Shown here piece after piece: positions 1 through 8,442 of a DNA stretch of 64,000 nt. The position numbers and the translations under genes are program-made. The number at the start of each line of letters is the position of its first letter. Within the stretch, counting starts at the first letter, position 1. Source of the stretch: Marinomonas ostreistagni (GTDB lineage: Bacteria > Pseudomonadota > Gammaproteobacteria > Pseudomonadales > Marinomonadaceae); assembly GCF_016461785.1 (NCBI RefSeq), contig NZ_JAEMUH010000009.1, positions 1 through 64,000 on the forward strand, read 5' to 3'. Under the pieces are notes generated by a model. The model ran no database searches and was not told the DNA's origin. It saw nothing but the letters and a program-made list of their open reading frames with translations.

Positions 1-84
1 TCTTGCGTCTCGTTCGATCCGCTTCGCAGTCCGTTGTGGTCTGCCGTGTCAGTGGGTGCGTATAATACGCATCAGGATTTTTAG
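1..84 (+). other. Unresolved edge segment, possible C-terminal tail of an upstream ORF
   Basis: Frame 1 is open from the window edge to a TAG at 82-84, giving a 27-codon tail, so it could be the end of a plus-strand gene cut by the window. It contains an inverted repeat of two 7-base arms around one base (58-72) with TATAAT at its centre, so it could equally be non-coding. I do not recognise the protein. From 85 to 184 I see only AT-rich sequence. Confidence 0.2.
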
Positions 85-184
85 TGCAAGCACTTTTTTA
101 AACTTTTAATTAAAAAGTCATTCCCTTGTCATAAAACCTTAAGGGGATGTAAGTTTTAGTTCGTTTATTAATCAAAATCAAGAA

Positions 185-209
185 AAAGGGGCAAAAACTT
201 TGCCCCTTT
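185..209 (-). terminator. Intrinsic terminator of the polyamine-type ABC operon
   Basis: Arms 185-195 and 199-209 pair as an 11-bp stem (the GGGGCAAA core extended by A/T pairs). Read on the minus strand it ends in a T-run. It lies about 25 bases beyond the stop of the last gene of the operon. Confidence 0.85.
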
Positions 210-235
210 CTAGAAATATCACAGCAATACACTGA

Positions 236-1033
236 TTAGGTTGGCTGCTTTTGTTCTTTGCGCCGTTTAAGTTCATACGCAACCGCTAAAGCAACCGTGA
301 TCAGAATCAGAACTAAACCAAGTGCATTCACTGCAGGTGTCAGGCCTGTCCTTACTTTTGAAGCAATGTAAACGGTTAACGTCGTGTCATAGCCTTTCAC
401 AAACAAAGTCGTATTGTAGTTCTCGAATGACTGCAAAAAAGCAATCACTGCCGCGGAGTAAATCGCAGGATTAAGGTAAGGCAGCAAAATTCTTCTAAAC
501 GCCTGCCATTGCGTTGCCCCTAAACTGAGCGCAGCTTGCTCCAATGTTCTGTCAAAGCGTTGCAACCTCGCCAACACCATCAGCATCACATAAGCAGCAA
601 TAAATGTTGTTTGTGCAATTACAGTCAACACAATACCACCACTCACATCTAAGCTACGCCAGAATATGAGTGTTGAAATCCCGACAATTACACCTGGAGT
701 TAACAGTGGAGACATCATTAAAGAGTAAAGGAATGTTTTCCCCTTCCCTTCAACTGTAGATAGAAAGAGCGCACAACTAACACCAATCGGAACCGCCACG
801 ATTAACACACCAATTGCCACAACAATACTATTACCCAATGCAGCCCACATAGCGCCATCTTGAGCGAGCGCTTCAAACCATTTTAAGGTGGCACCTTTCC
901 AAGGAGATATAGTCGGAAAGCGACTATCGTTGAAGGTCGCCAATCCCATTACAATCAGTGGCGTAAACAGATATAAAAAGAAGACGCCTATATAAAAGCG
1001 TACACCTACTTTAAAAAGGGTTTCAGATTTCAT
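236..1033 (-). CDS. ABC transporter permease, spermidine/putrescine (PotC) type
   Basis: Inner-membrane permease of 265 residues, probably one half of the channel of a polyamine-type importer. It begins with a membrane helix after a short basic N-terminus and has about six hydrophobic segments. The cytoplasmic EAA loop that docks to the ATPase is visible near residues 165-185 (EQAALSLGATQWQAFRRILL). Its ATG overlaps the stop of the preceding permease gene by four bases (ATGA), indicating translational coupling. It is the last gene of a four-gene operon and is followed by a terminator. The substrate is inferred from family resemblance; putrescine, spermidine or another amine or opine are all possible. 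Confidence 0.88.
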   Translation of the reverse strand: MKSETLFKVGVRFYIGVFFLYLFTPLIVMGLATFNDSRFPTISPWKGATLKWFEALAQDGAMWAALGNSIVVAIGVLIVAVPIGVSCALFLSTVEGKGKTFLYSLMMSPLLTPGVIVGISTLIFWRSLDVSGGIVLTVIAQTTFIAAYVMLMVLARLQRFDRTLEQAALSLGATQWQAFRRILLPYLNPAIYSAAVIAFLQSFENYNTTLFVKGYDTTLTVYIASKVRTGLTPAVNALGLVLILITVALAVAYELKRRKEQKQPT

Positions 1034-1917
1034 CGCGCGATATCCCCCAACCCGACTTTAAAGACCTTCATGACTAAACCAATGAACCCAATACAAATCA
1101 CTAGCAACAAGAATGCGTAAGCCGCACCTTGGTTCCAATCCCCCCCTTCAAAGAACCAGTTATAAATAATCTGGGTAAACCAGCGACTTCCAGGTGACCC
1201 TAACAATGCCGGCACAGCATAACTCCCCGCCGCTAACATGAATGTCATAATGCAGCCTGTTGCAATACCTGGTTTCGCATGAGGAATGATGACGCGATAG
1301 TGCGTTCTGATCCAACCCGCTCCCAAGTTACGAGCAGCTTTGATTTGATTGCCATCCAAGCTTTCAATCGCGTTATAAATAGGAAAGATCATAAACAGGA
1401 TGTATGCGTACACCATCCCGATTAACACCCCGCCATCACCCGAAAGAAAGCGTATAGGTCTGTCGATCAACCCCAACCCTAGTAGCAGTGCATTCAAAGG
1501 ACCTTTGTAGGCAAGAATGATGTACCACGAAAACGTACGTAATATTTCATTGATCCAGAACGGAATTAATAGCAGCAAGAGACACAATGCAGCCTGTTGT
1601 GGCGTAGCCACCTTGGCAAGATAAAAGGCTAATGGGTAACTCACAACAAGCGTTAAGAACGTCACTAGAACGCTCGACCATATCGTCTTAAAGAAAATGG
1701 TCAAATGAATCGTGTTACCGAACAGTGTTGTATAGTTTTCTAATGTGTAATGATCTTTGTCAGAACCTATTTCACTGGGCAGTAAATTAGGCTTGAAGGA
1801 GTAATCGACCATTAACAATTGCGGCAGAATAACCATGCCAATCAGCCAAACCGCAATCAATGCCACAACCCCAACAGATAAGGGCGCACCAAATCGAGCT
1901 TTGAGCTGACTAAACAT
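1030..1917 (-). CDS. ABC transporter permease, spermidine/putrescine (PotB) type
   Basis: 295-residue inner-membrane permease, partner of the PotC-type protein. It has an N-terminal membrane helix, a long periplasmic loop (about residues 35-75), further helices and an EAA-type loop around residue 195 (AARNLGAGWIRTHYRVIIP). I place the start at the ATG at 1917 because GGGGAGGTG lies just upstream; an in-frame TTG at 1935 would add six residues but has no better ribosome site. The gene overlaps the upstream ATPase gene by eight bases and the downstream permease gene by four, so all three are probably translated as a coupled unit. Confidence 0.88.
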   Translation of the reverse strand: MFSQLKARFGAPLSVGVVALIAVWLIGMVILPQLLMVDYSFKPNLLPSEIGSDKDHYTLENYTTLFGNTIHLTIFFKTIWSSVLVTFLTLVVSYPLAFYLAKVATPQQAALCLLLLLIPFWINEILRTFSWYIILAYKGPLNALLLGLGLIDRPIRFLSGDGGVLIGMVYAYILFMIFPIYNAIESLDGNQIKAARNLGAGWIRTHYRVIIPHAKPGIATGCIMTFMLAAGSYAVPALLGSPGSRWFTQIIYNWFFEGGDWNQGAAYAFLLLVICIGFIGLVMKVFKVGLGDIAR

Positions 1918-2992
1918 CACCCACCTCCCCAGCAATCACAATAGCATCAACTGCACTATATGAAAGCGCGAGCTCTTTCCCTGAAACCATATCAGATTGA
2001 TACTGATTAGCACCAAGCTGAACAGACAGCGCTCGTTGATCTAGCGTCCTACTATTAAGGGTTAGATAAGAACCTTCAAAATTAACTTCATCCAGCTGAG
2101 TCATGATTTGGCAATCACGCTGTGAATCCAAATGCAGAGATTCAGGGCGAATAAATAATGTCGCCGTATCACCAGTATTGAGCGGCTTATGCGCTTTCCC
2201 TACTAACTGCCCCAGCACACCCGCATCAATAACCGCCTCACCATTGGCATACGATACTACCTTCCCTGTGATGCCATTATTCTCTCCAACAAAGGATGCC
2301 ACAAAAGCCGTATCTGGCTGCTTATAAAGAGAAATAGGATCCGCGACTTGTTGTAATTTGCCGGCGGACATCACCGCAACACGATCCGACATCGTCAGGG
2401 CTTCACCTTGATCGTGCGTTATGTAAATAAAGGTTATCCCTGTCTTACGTTGAATTTCTTTTAGCTCCGTGCGCATATGCTGGCGCAACTTTAGATCCAA
2501 TGCAGACAGAGGCTCATCTAGCAGCAATACCTGCGGCTCGACAGCCAAGGCACGAGCGATAGCGATACGCTGCTTTTGACCACCAGATAACTCTGATACT
2601 TTCTTGGTTCCGCTACCTTCTAAGGCCACTAATTCAAGTAGACGATCTGAGGTTTTTCGACGCTCAGCTTTGGATACGCCACGAACCTCTAAACCAAACT
2701 CAATGTTCTCAGCAACCGTCATCAAAGGAAAAAGCGCCAAGTTTTGAAAGATCATTGAGGTTGGACGCTTATTCGCCGGCACACCACGCATGTCTTGACC
2801 ACCTATGCGCACCGCTCCCTTTGTCGGCTCGAGAAAGCCACTTACCATGTTTAGAATCGTGGTTTTGCCACAACCAGAGGGGCCTAGAAAACTGAAAAAC
2901 TCGCCTGACTCTATTTTAAGATCCATTTGCTGAACGGCGGTAAAGTCACCAAACTGCATAACGACATTATCTAAGTGAACACTGCTGTCCAT
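1910..2992 (-). CDS. ABC transporter ATP-binding protein, PotA type
   Basis: 360-residue ATPase that drives polyamine-type import from the cytoplasmic face. Walker A GPSGCGKTT is at residues 37-45, followed by the ABC signature LSGGQ, Walker B VLLLDEPLSALD and the switch histidine in ITHDQGE. The C-terminal 120 residues form the TOBE-like regulatory domain usual in PotA/UgpC/MalK proteins. The start is the ATG at 2992, preceded by AGAGGAAGT; a TTG four codons upstream is less likely. A hairpin separates it from the binding-protein gene, which should make binding protein more abundant than ATPase and permeases. Confidence 0.9.
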   Translation of the reverse strand: MDSSVHLDNVVMQFGDFTAVQQMDLKIESGEFFSFLGPSGCGKTTILNMVSGFLEPTKGAVRIGGQDMRGVPANKRPTSMIFQNLALFPLMTVAENIEFGLEVRGVSKAERRKTSDRLLELVALEGSGTKKVSELSGGQKQRIAIARALAVEPQVLLLDEPLSALDLKLRQHMRTELKEIQRKTGITFIYITHDQGEALTMSDRVAVMSAGKLQQVADPISLYKQPDTAFVASFVGENNGITGKVVSYANGEAVIDAGVLGQLVGKAHKPLNTGDTATLFIRPESLHLDSQRDCQIMTQLDEVNFEGSYLTLNSRTLDQRALSVQLGANQYQSDMVSGKELALSYSAVDAIVIAGEVGDV

Positions 2993-3021
2993 ACTTCCTC
3001 TCAATCTTATTTTTGAAACGC

Positions 3022-3052
3022 GAAAAGCCCGCTGAGTACTCAGCAGGCTTTA
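3022..3052 (-). terminator. Intercistronic terminator/attenuator between the binding-protein and ATPase genes
   Basis: A GC-rich stem (AGCCTGCTGAG against its near-perfect complement, one G-T pair, loop TACT) is followed on the minus strand by TTTT. It sits between the solute-binding-protein stop and the ATPase start, where partial termination would set subunit ratios. Confidence 0.75.
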
Positions 3053-3068
3053 TTGGGGTTAAAACAGC

Positions 3069-4181
3069 CTAGGCAGATAGGTAACGGTCTTGGTATTCGT
3101 TACGCAGTGCAACGTACCAAGGCTCCTGAATAGGCCACCACCACAGATTCGCCAAATCTTGTTGAGAGTATGAGTTGTTAAAGAATGCTTTCGTTGATTC
3201 AGGAAGAAGCTCTGAAGCACCTTTTGCTGTAGAGTTGTAGCCTGTTGCTTTGACGAACATCGCACCCGCTTCAGGCGTGTAATACCAGTTAATAAACTCG
3301 TACACCGCATCAACGTTGTTTGCATTTTTCGGAATAACAAAGCCTTCCATCCAGGCAAGGGCACCTTCTTTAGGCGCACCGTAGGCAATCGGCTCACCCT
3401 CTTCGCCCAATTTGAACGCAGTACTATCCCATGTTTGACCGATGACTGCCCCGTTGGTACGGAATGCACCCTGAGCTTCATTCTCTGTTGACCAGAACTG
3501 AGCAATCATATCTTTGTGGGCAACTGCCTCCTTAAGAATGACATCAAAGTTGGCACGCATGGCTTTTTCAGACTTGTATGACTCAAGCAATGGGAAAGGT
3601 AACTTACCCATTTTCTCTAACCACAAACCAATTCCAACCAAGGCAGAATGGCCACGAACTGTAACGCCACTCGCATGCTCAGGTTTCCATAGATCGCCAT
3701 AACTTAAATTCTTAGGGTCTACATCAGCATAATCTTTGTGGTAAGCAATCGCCTCCGTTCCCCAATCAGATGGAGCAAAGTAACGCTTACCTTCCACAAC
3801 ACCGCCCACTTCTGAGCCAGACATAGCACTTTCTAGACAGCCATCCCATTTAATGCGAGTTGTATCAAGCGGCTGAACCAGGTCGTAGTCCACATAGCCA
3901 GGCACGCGGTCAACGGTCGGCATGATGATATCAAAGCCTGTACCATCCGTTGCTCGAAGGGAGTTCATCAACTCATCGTTCGTGCCATATGGTGTAAACG
4001 TTGCATTGATACCCGTTTTCGCTTTGAAATCTGCCAACATTTCATCAGTAATGTAGCCAGCCCACGCATAAATCTTCAGTTCTTTATTCGCAGCAACAGC
4101 CTTACTAATGGAAAAAGGGGTTGCGGCAACTGCGCCTGCAACAGAGGCCCCTTTGAGAAATTGACGACGAGAGATGCTCAT
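3069..4181 (-). CDS. Polyamine-type ABC transporter periplasmic binding protein, Tat-exported (PotD family)
   Basis: 370-residue periplasmic solute-binding protein that opens the operon. The N-terminus carries a twin-arginine signal (SRRQFLKG) followed by an alanine-rich hydrophobic stretch ending near residue 30, so export is probably by the Tat rather than the Sec route. The mature part begins KELKIYAWAGYITDEML, typical of the PotD/PotF fold, and has the conserved GYDIIMPT-like region (TGFDIIMPTVDRV). The start is the ATG at 4181 with AAGGAG five bases upstream; a longer in-frame reading would bury the signal peptide. The ligand is inferred (putrescine/spermidine class). Confidence 0.85.
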   Translation of the reverse strand: MSISRRQFLKGASVAGAVAATPFSISKAVAANKELKIYAWAGYITDEMLADFKAKTGINATFTPYGTNDELMNSLRATDGTGFDIIMPTVDRVPGYVDYDLVQPLDTTRIKWDGCLESAMSGSEVGGVVEGKRYFAPSDWGTEAIAYHKDYADVDPKNLSYGDLWKPEHASGVTVRGHSALVGIGLWLEKMGKLPFPLLESYKSEKAMRANFDVILKEAVAHKDMIAQFWSTENEAQGAFRTNGAVIGQTWDSTAFKLGEEGEPIAYGAPKEGALAWMEGFVIPKNANNVDAVYEFINWYYTPEAGAMFVKATGYNSTAKGASELLPESTKAFFNNSYSQQDLANLWWWPIQEPWYVALRNEYQDRYLSA

Positions 4182-4492
4182 GATTGCTCCTTGTATCCTT
4201 ATGACATTCGTTTTCCAACCGGAATAAAAAGTCACCTTATTATTAAATAGTTGTTCAATTATTGGTGGCTAATGTGTCAATTTAGTGACGAAAAAATGAA
4301 CAGTCAATCAAAATCTGAACCAAAAAGACAAGATTAACCCTTTCATAAGACATTAGAGAAAACTTACATAACGCTACATTAAAGGGATGAAACATACATT
4401 TCGCTACATTTAGCCGACTCTGAAACATAGCTGTCATATTTCAAGAATATTGTAGCAACCGATGTCTAAATCGCTTTAATAGAGAGTCAATC
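4182..4492. promoter_or_regulatory. Divergent promoter region between the polyamine-type operon and a chemoreceptor gene
   Basis: This 311-base AT-rich gap separates two divergently transcribed genes and must hold both promoters. I cannot fix a convincing -35/-10 pair. Its visible structure is a direct repeat at 4365-4411, listed separately. Confidence 0.5.
4365..4411 (+). repeat. Direct repeat with 30-bp period, possible regulator site
   Basis: Two 17-base copies, TACATAACGCTACATTA (4365-4381) and TACATTTCGCTACATTT (4395-4411), match at 14 positions and start exactly 30 bases apart. That places them on the same face of the helix. They lie 82-128 bases upstream of the chemoreceptor start. 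Confidence 0.5.
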
Positions 4493-6463
4493 TTGAAAAT
4501 ATCCCACGTAACGCGCGCCACTACTGTTTGCTATCTTGTGATCGCTGTCGCTTTAGCGGCACTCTTGCTCTGGAGTACGCAAAACTACCGGATGGCTTTT
4601 GAGCAAAACAGTACGTTCAATAAAGTATGGGAAGCCTCTGCGATCAAACTAGAACAGAAAATTGAGCGTTATTTATCTTCTGGAGAAGCATCACTGCTAC
4701 AAGAATCGGAAGCCTTTATCCTTGACGATATTCAGCCAATGCTTGCGACCCTTCCAGAGTCTTTGCAAACCTCTCTTAATGCTCGTTTTAGCGCCATTGT
4801 AGAGAGCCTTCAAACTGACGTACGCGCCGCAGGTAAGTTGTCAGGAAATTCATACGCTTTGATCGAGAACAATGAGCGCCAAATGCTGCTCTCTCTCGCT
4901 TATTTAAACCAAACCATTAACGATTCTGGTGATACGGTAGAGTCTTCCGTAGTGATGCAATACTTGACTAGCCAAGCTAACATTTTTGCCGCACTTGCCT
5001 CACTGCAACAGGCAACAAAGAATTACTTAAACAGCTCAACGAATGAAAACAGAGCACTTGTCGATCAAGCAAATCGCACCTTAATCGCTCAAGTGGAACG
5101 CCTTACTTCACTACCTGCTTGGCATAAAGCCAACTCGGATGAGGGCAGCGGCGCTGATGATCTTTCCGCATTAATGGGCTGGAGCAGTAACGAAGAAAGC
5201 GAGGAAGAATCCGATGCTTTTGAAGAAACAAAGAGCGAGCTAAATACTTGGTCAAACCGTTATCTAAAAGATGTTGATAACAGCCTCGCAGTCATTGAGC
5301 AAGCAAATCAAGCCAAGGCCGCCATGCGTGAGCTGATCGAAGGACTCAGTTCTGACTTAGAAAATGGCACAGCAACCATTCAAGCCGCCACTGCAGAAAC
5401 TGAGCGAAACACCCTGATTGCTTTTGGTGCCTTCGTCATTGTCATGGTGCTCACCACTATTATTGCCCACCTATTCCAAAGCCGAGTGGTAGTGCAAAGT
5501 GCCAAAGACCTTTACAACGCAGTCAAAGCACTGGTTGAAAGCGACGATATTCATACGCTCACCGTCTCAAACAGTAAAAATGAATTATCTGATGTAGCAC
5601 GCTACCTTAATCGCTATCTTGAGCAAATCGCTGTACAGCGTCAGCAACGAGATACTGAGCTTAAAAACATCTCAACATCGTTGAATGAAATGCTAAATGC
5701 TTTTGCGGAAGTACATAATATTAGCGTAGCGTCTAAGACTGCTTTAGAACATACAGTTGAACAAGCATCCCATGTGGATGTTCTGGCCAACAAAGCAGAG
5801 GTCAGAGCAAAAGAGGTAGAAAGCTACGCACATGATACAAGTATGGCTATGGAGTTGAGCTCTAAGCAGGTATCCACACTAGAGCAAGCAAACAAAGCCA
5901 CTGTAGATCGACTGAACAATAGCAAAACTGCACTTGAAAGCTTAGAAAACTCTGTTTCAAGCGCAAACTCCATTGTCAGCGGTATCCGGGATATCGCAGA
6001 GCAAACAAACTTGCTCGCCCTTAACGCTGCGATCGAAGCAGCACGAGCTGGTGAAGCTGGACGAGGGTTCGCAGTTGTCGCTGACGAAGTACGAACGCTT
6101 TCTGGCCGTACTCAACACTCCCTAGAAGAAATCACGTCAATCTTTGACTCTCTGAATAGCTCAACCACCAATTTACGTAAAAACCTAGAGTTAATTGAAT
6201 CAGCTTCTTCAGAACAACGTACACTAACATTAGAGTTAGGACATTCAGCTCAGGAAGTTCAAGAAAAGTCACATCAATCTACTGTCCTATCGCGTAAAGC
6301 ATCAGGCTATGCCGAAGACCAAAAGCGCAGTGTGAGCTTATTGACTGAAGCGGTTGAAAAAGTGCGCTCACAAGCGGATGAATCAGAACGATTCTTAGCG
6401 CAAATGACCAGCAATGTAAGACAAAAAATCGATGACATCACCTCAACTCTGGGCATTCGCTAA
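4493..6463 (+). CDS. Methyl-accepting chemotaxis protein
   Basis: 656-residue chemoreceptor. A first membrane helix lies at about residues 10-28, followed by a long helical periplasmic sensor region, a second membrane helix near 306-326, and a cytoplasmic coiled coil. The conserved hairpin tip that binds CheA/CheW is at about residues 498-535 ([20 protein letters not shown]). The stretch before the second helix has an acidic, serine-rich insert ([12 protein letters not shown]). No CheR-tethering pentapeptide is visible at the C-terminus. Translation must start at the TTG at 4493, because the next methionine would remove the first membrane helix. The ligand is unknown; divergence from a polyamine-type importer makes an amine attractant possible but unproven. 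Confidence 0.9.
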   Translation: MKISHVTRATTVCYLVIAVALAALLLWSTQNYRMAFEQNSTFNKVWEASAIKLEQKIERYLSSGEASLLQESEAFILDDIQPMLATLPESLQTSLNARFSAIVESLQTDVRAAGKLSGNSYALIENNERQMLLSLAYLNQTINDSGDTVESSVVMQYLTSQANIFAALASLQQATKNYLNSSTNENRALVDQANRTLIAQVERLTSLPAWHKANSDEGSGADDLSALMGWSSNEESEEESDAFEETKSELNTWSNRYLKDVDNSLAVIEQANQAKAAMRELIEGLSSDLENGTATIQAATAETERNTLIAFGAFVIVMVLTTIIAHLFQSRVVVQSAKDLYNAVKALVESDDIHTLTVSNSKNELSDVARYLNRYLEQIAVQRQQRDTELKNISTSLNEMLNAFAEVHNISVASKTALEHTVEQASHVDVLANKAEVRAKEVESYAHDTSMAMELSSKQVSTLEQANKATVDRLNNSKTALESLENSVSSANSIVSGIRDIAEQTNLLALNAAIEAARAGEAGRGFAVVADEVRTLSGRTQHSLEEITSIFDSLNSSTTNLRKNLELIESASSEQRTLTLELGHSAQEVQEKSHQSTVLSRKASGYAEDQKRSVSLLTEAVEKVRSQADESERFLAQMTSNVRQKIDDITSTLGIR

Positions 6464-6474
6464 TATTTAGATAT

Positions 6475-6506
6475 AAAAAAGCCAGCACTAATATGCTGGC
6501 TTTTTT
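6475..6506. terminator. Bidirectional terminator between the chemoreceptor gene and serA
   Basis: Seven-bp stem GCCAGCA/TGCTGGC (6481-6487, 6494-6500) flanked by a run of A on the left and six T on the right. It can terminate both convergent genes. Confidence 0.9.
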
Positions 6507-6527
6507 CATCTTGCTACATAGAGTCGC

Positions 6528-7757
6528 TTAGAAAAGTACGCGGGCCTTAATCGTGCCGTCTACTTCTTTCACTTTCTCTAATGCAATTTCACCCATGTCC
6601 GCATCTACTTCCATCACCATGTAACCAAGTTTCTCGGTCGTACGAAGGAATTGGCCAGAGATGTTAATGCCATTGTCAGAGAAGATAGAGTTAATCTTAG
6701 ACAATACACCTGGACGGTTTTCATGGATGTGAAGAATACGGTGCGTATCCGCTTGCGCAGGCAATGCCACTTCAGGGAAGTTAACTGCCGCAGTTGTTGT
6801 ACCAATATCAGAGTACTGAATCAGTTTCACAGCTACCTCAACACCGATGTTTTCCTGCGCTTCCATTGTCGAACCACCAATGTGCGGCGTCAAAATCACA
6901 TTATCCAAGCCACGTAGTGGTGATACAAACTCTTCCGCATTGCCTTTCGGCTCCACTGGGAATACGTCAATCGCTGCTCCAGCAATATTGCCTGCCTTGA
7001 TTGATTCAGCTAATGCTTCAAGGTCGACTACCGTACCGCGAGAAGCATTTAAGAAGATTGCGCCCTTCTTAATTTGTGCAATCTCTTCCGCGCCAATCAT
7101 CATCTTAGTGCTTGGTGTTTCTGGAACATGTAGAGAGATCACATCACAGGTAGACAATAATTCTTCTAGAGACTTCACTTGACGTGCATTACCTAATGGT
7201 AGCTTAGTGATGATGTCGTAGAAGCATACTTCCATCCCCAACGACTCAGCCAACACACTCAACTGAGTACCAATGCTACCGTAACCAACAATACCTAAAC
7301 GCTTGCCACGTGTCTCGAAAGACCCAACCGCAGACTTCATCCAGCCACCGCGATGTGATACCGCATTTTTCTCGGGAATGCCACGTAAAAGCAAGATCAG
7401 CTCACCAAGTACCAATTCTGCAACACTACGTGTATTAGAGTACGGCGCATTGAAGACTACGATACCTTTGCTAGAAGCAGCATCTAAATCAACTTGGTTT
7501 GTACCGATACAGAAACAGCCAATTGCAACTAACTTATTTGCATGCTCAAGCACCTTTGATGTCAGTTGTGTACGGGAACGGATACCAATGAAGTGTGCTT
7601 CAGAGATTTTCTCGATCAACTCGTCTTCTGGTAGAGCTGTCTTGTGGTATTCAATGTTTTCGTAACCAGCGGCATTCAACGCCTCAATGGCTGATTGATG
7701 CACGCCTTCTAATAACAAAATTTTGATTTTTGCTTTTTCTAAAGAAGTGTTGCTCAT
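6528..7757 (-). CDS. serA: D-3-phosphoglycerate dehydrogenase
   Basis: 409 residues, essentially the length of E. coli SerA. It oxidises 3-phosphoglycerate with NAD as the first step of serine synthesis in the cytoplasm. The N-terminal substrate domain is followed by the Rossmann fingerprint GIVGYGSIGTQ (about residues 155-165), the catalytic arginine in NASRGTVVD, and the catalytic histidine in LTPHIGGST. The C-terminal 75 residues form an ACT domain (HENRPGVLSKINSIFSDNGI), the site of serine feedback inhibition in the family. It starts at the ATG at 7757 with only a weak purine-rich ribosome site and is monocistronic. Confidence 0.96.
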   Translation of the reverse strand: MSNTSLEKAKIKILLLEGVHQSAIEALNAAGYENIEYHKTALPEDELIEKISEAHFIGIRSRTQLTSKVLEHANKLVAIGCFCIGTNQVDLDAASSKGIVVFNAPYSNTRSVAELVLGELILLLRGIPEKNAVSHRGGWMKSAVGSFETRGKRLGIVGYGSIGTQLSVLAESLGMEVCFYDIITKLPLGNARQVKSLEELLSTCDVISLHVPETPSTKMMIGAEEIAQIKKGAIFLNASRGTVVDLEALAESIKAGNIAGAAIDVFPVEPKGNAEEFVSPLRGLDNVILTPHIGGSTMEAQENIGVEVAVKLIQYSDIGTTTAAVNFPEVALPAQADTHRILHIHENRPGVLSKINSIFSDNGINISGQFLRTTEKLGYMVMEVDADMGEIALEKVKEVDGTIKARVLF

Positions 7758-7980
7758 GGCTTTTTTCGTATCTCTATGGTTTTTTGTGGGGGAATTTTAG
7801 ACGCTATGGTATCACACTAGCTTGCGCCGCAAACCCAAAGATACTGGAAAGTCACTCATCTTGAGGGGAGTAATACTCAACTATACAACAATTTACACCT
7901 TAGCTACGCATTTTAACTGGCAAGAATAAGCTGGCAGCACTAGAATTGTGTTGTACAAAAGATAAGCAATGAGGTGAGCT

Positions 7981-8400
7981 ATGCCCATCGAAGGTATTAA
8001 TAACAGTTACATCAGTCCGTTTGATAATGAAACGGCGGTCACTGTCAACCCAAACACTGCAGTGTCTAGCAGTGCGTCAGAAGCCAGTGCAGCTCCTAGT
8101 TCGGTAGATGTTGCCGTTTCCTTATCGCCTCAGGCTCAGCAACTTGCACAAGATAGTATCTCTCAGCAAACTGTTGCTCAGACAGATGCATTAGATACTG
8201 GTGCAGATTTAACAACCGCCTCCCAATTTGGAGCCAATGCTACGGCTAACAATTCATCTGTTGCCGCCGGAGTCAATGGAGCGTCAGGCGACACTCTTAA
8301 CGCGGCGCCTTCCAATTCCAGTCAAAGTGCTAGTGTTGCTTCGCAATACAATATTAGCCCTGAGTCAGCTTTAGGCCAAACGATTGACTTTTCTGCTTAG
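7981..8400 (+). CDS. Small low-complexity Ser/Ala/Asn/Gln-rich protein of unknown function
   Basis: 139 residues with no signal peptide or membrane helix and no family I recognise. Ser, Ala, Asn, Gln, Thr and Val dominate, with almost no aromatic or basic residues. One segment (VSLSPQAQQLAQ, about residues 46-57) faintly resembles the SxxA/Q-rich start of anti-sigma factor FlgM and other flagellar-associated proteins, but this is too weak to name it. GAGGTGAGCT lies directly before the ATG, which is good support for real translation. It ends immediately before a long perfect hairpin shared with convergent trmA. Confidence 0.65.
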   Translation: MPIEGINNSYISPFDNETAVTVNPNTAVSSSASEASAAPSSVDVAVSLSPQAQQLAQDSISQQTVAQTDALDTGADLTTASQFGANATANNSSVAAGVNGASGDTLNAAPSNSSQSASVASQYNISPESALGQTIDFSA

Positions 8401-8406
8401 GACGCC

Positions 8407-8442
8407 GTATTTCTAGAACGTTTAGATACGTTCTAGAAATAC
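8407..8442. repeat. Perfect 14-bp inverted repeat spanning the trmA stop codon
   Basis: Arms 8407-8420 and 8429-8442 (GTATTTCTAGAACG and its complement) enclose an 8-base loop containing the trmA stop codon. No T-run follows on either strand, so it is not a standard intrinsic terminator, although its position between convergent genes suggests mRNA 3'-end formation or protection. Confidence 0.75.

Noticed and set aside
3059-3505. 148-codon open frame within the binding-protein gene, same strand, other frame
   Set aside because: It lies inside a clearly coding gene, has no ribosome site and gives a composition unlike a real protein.
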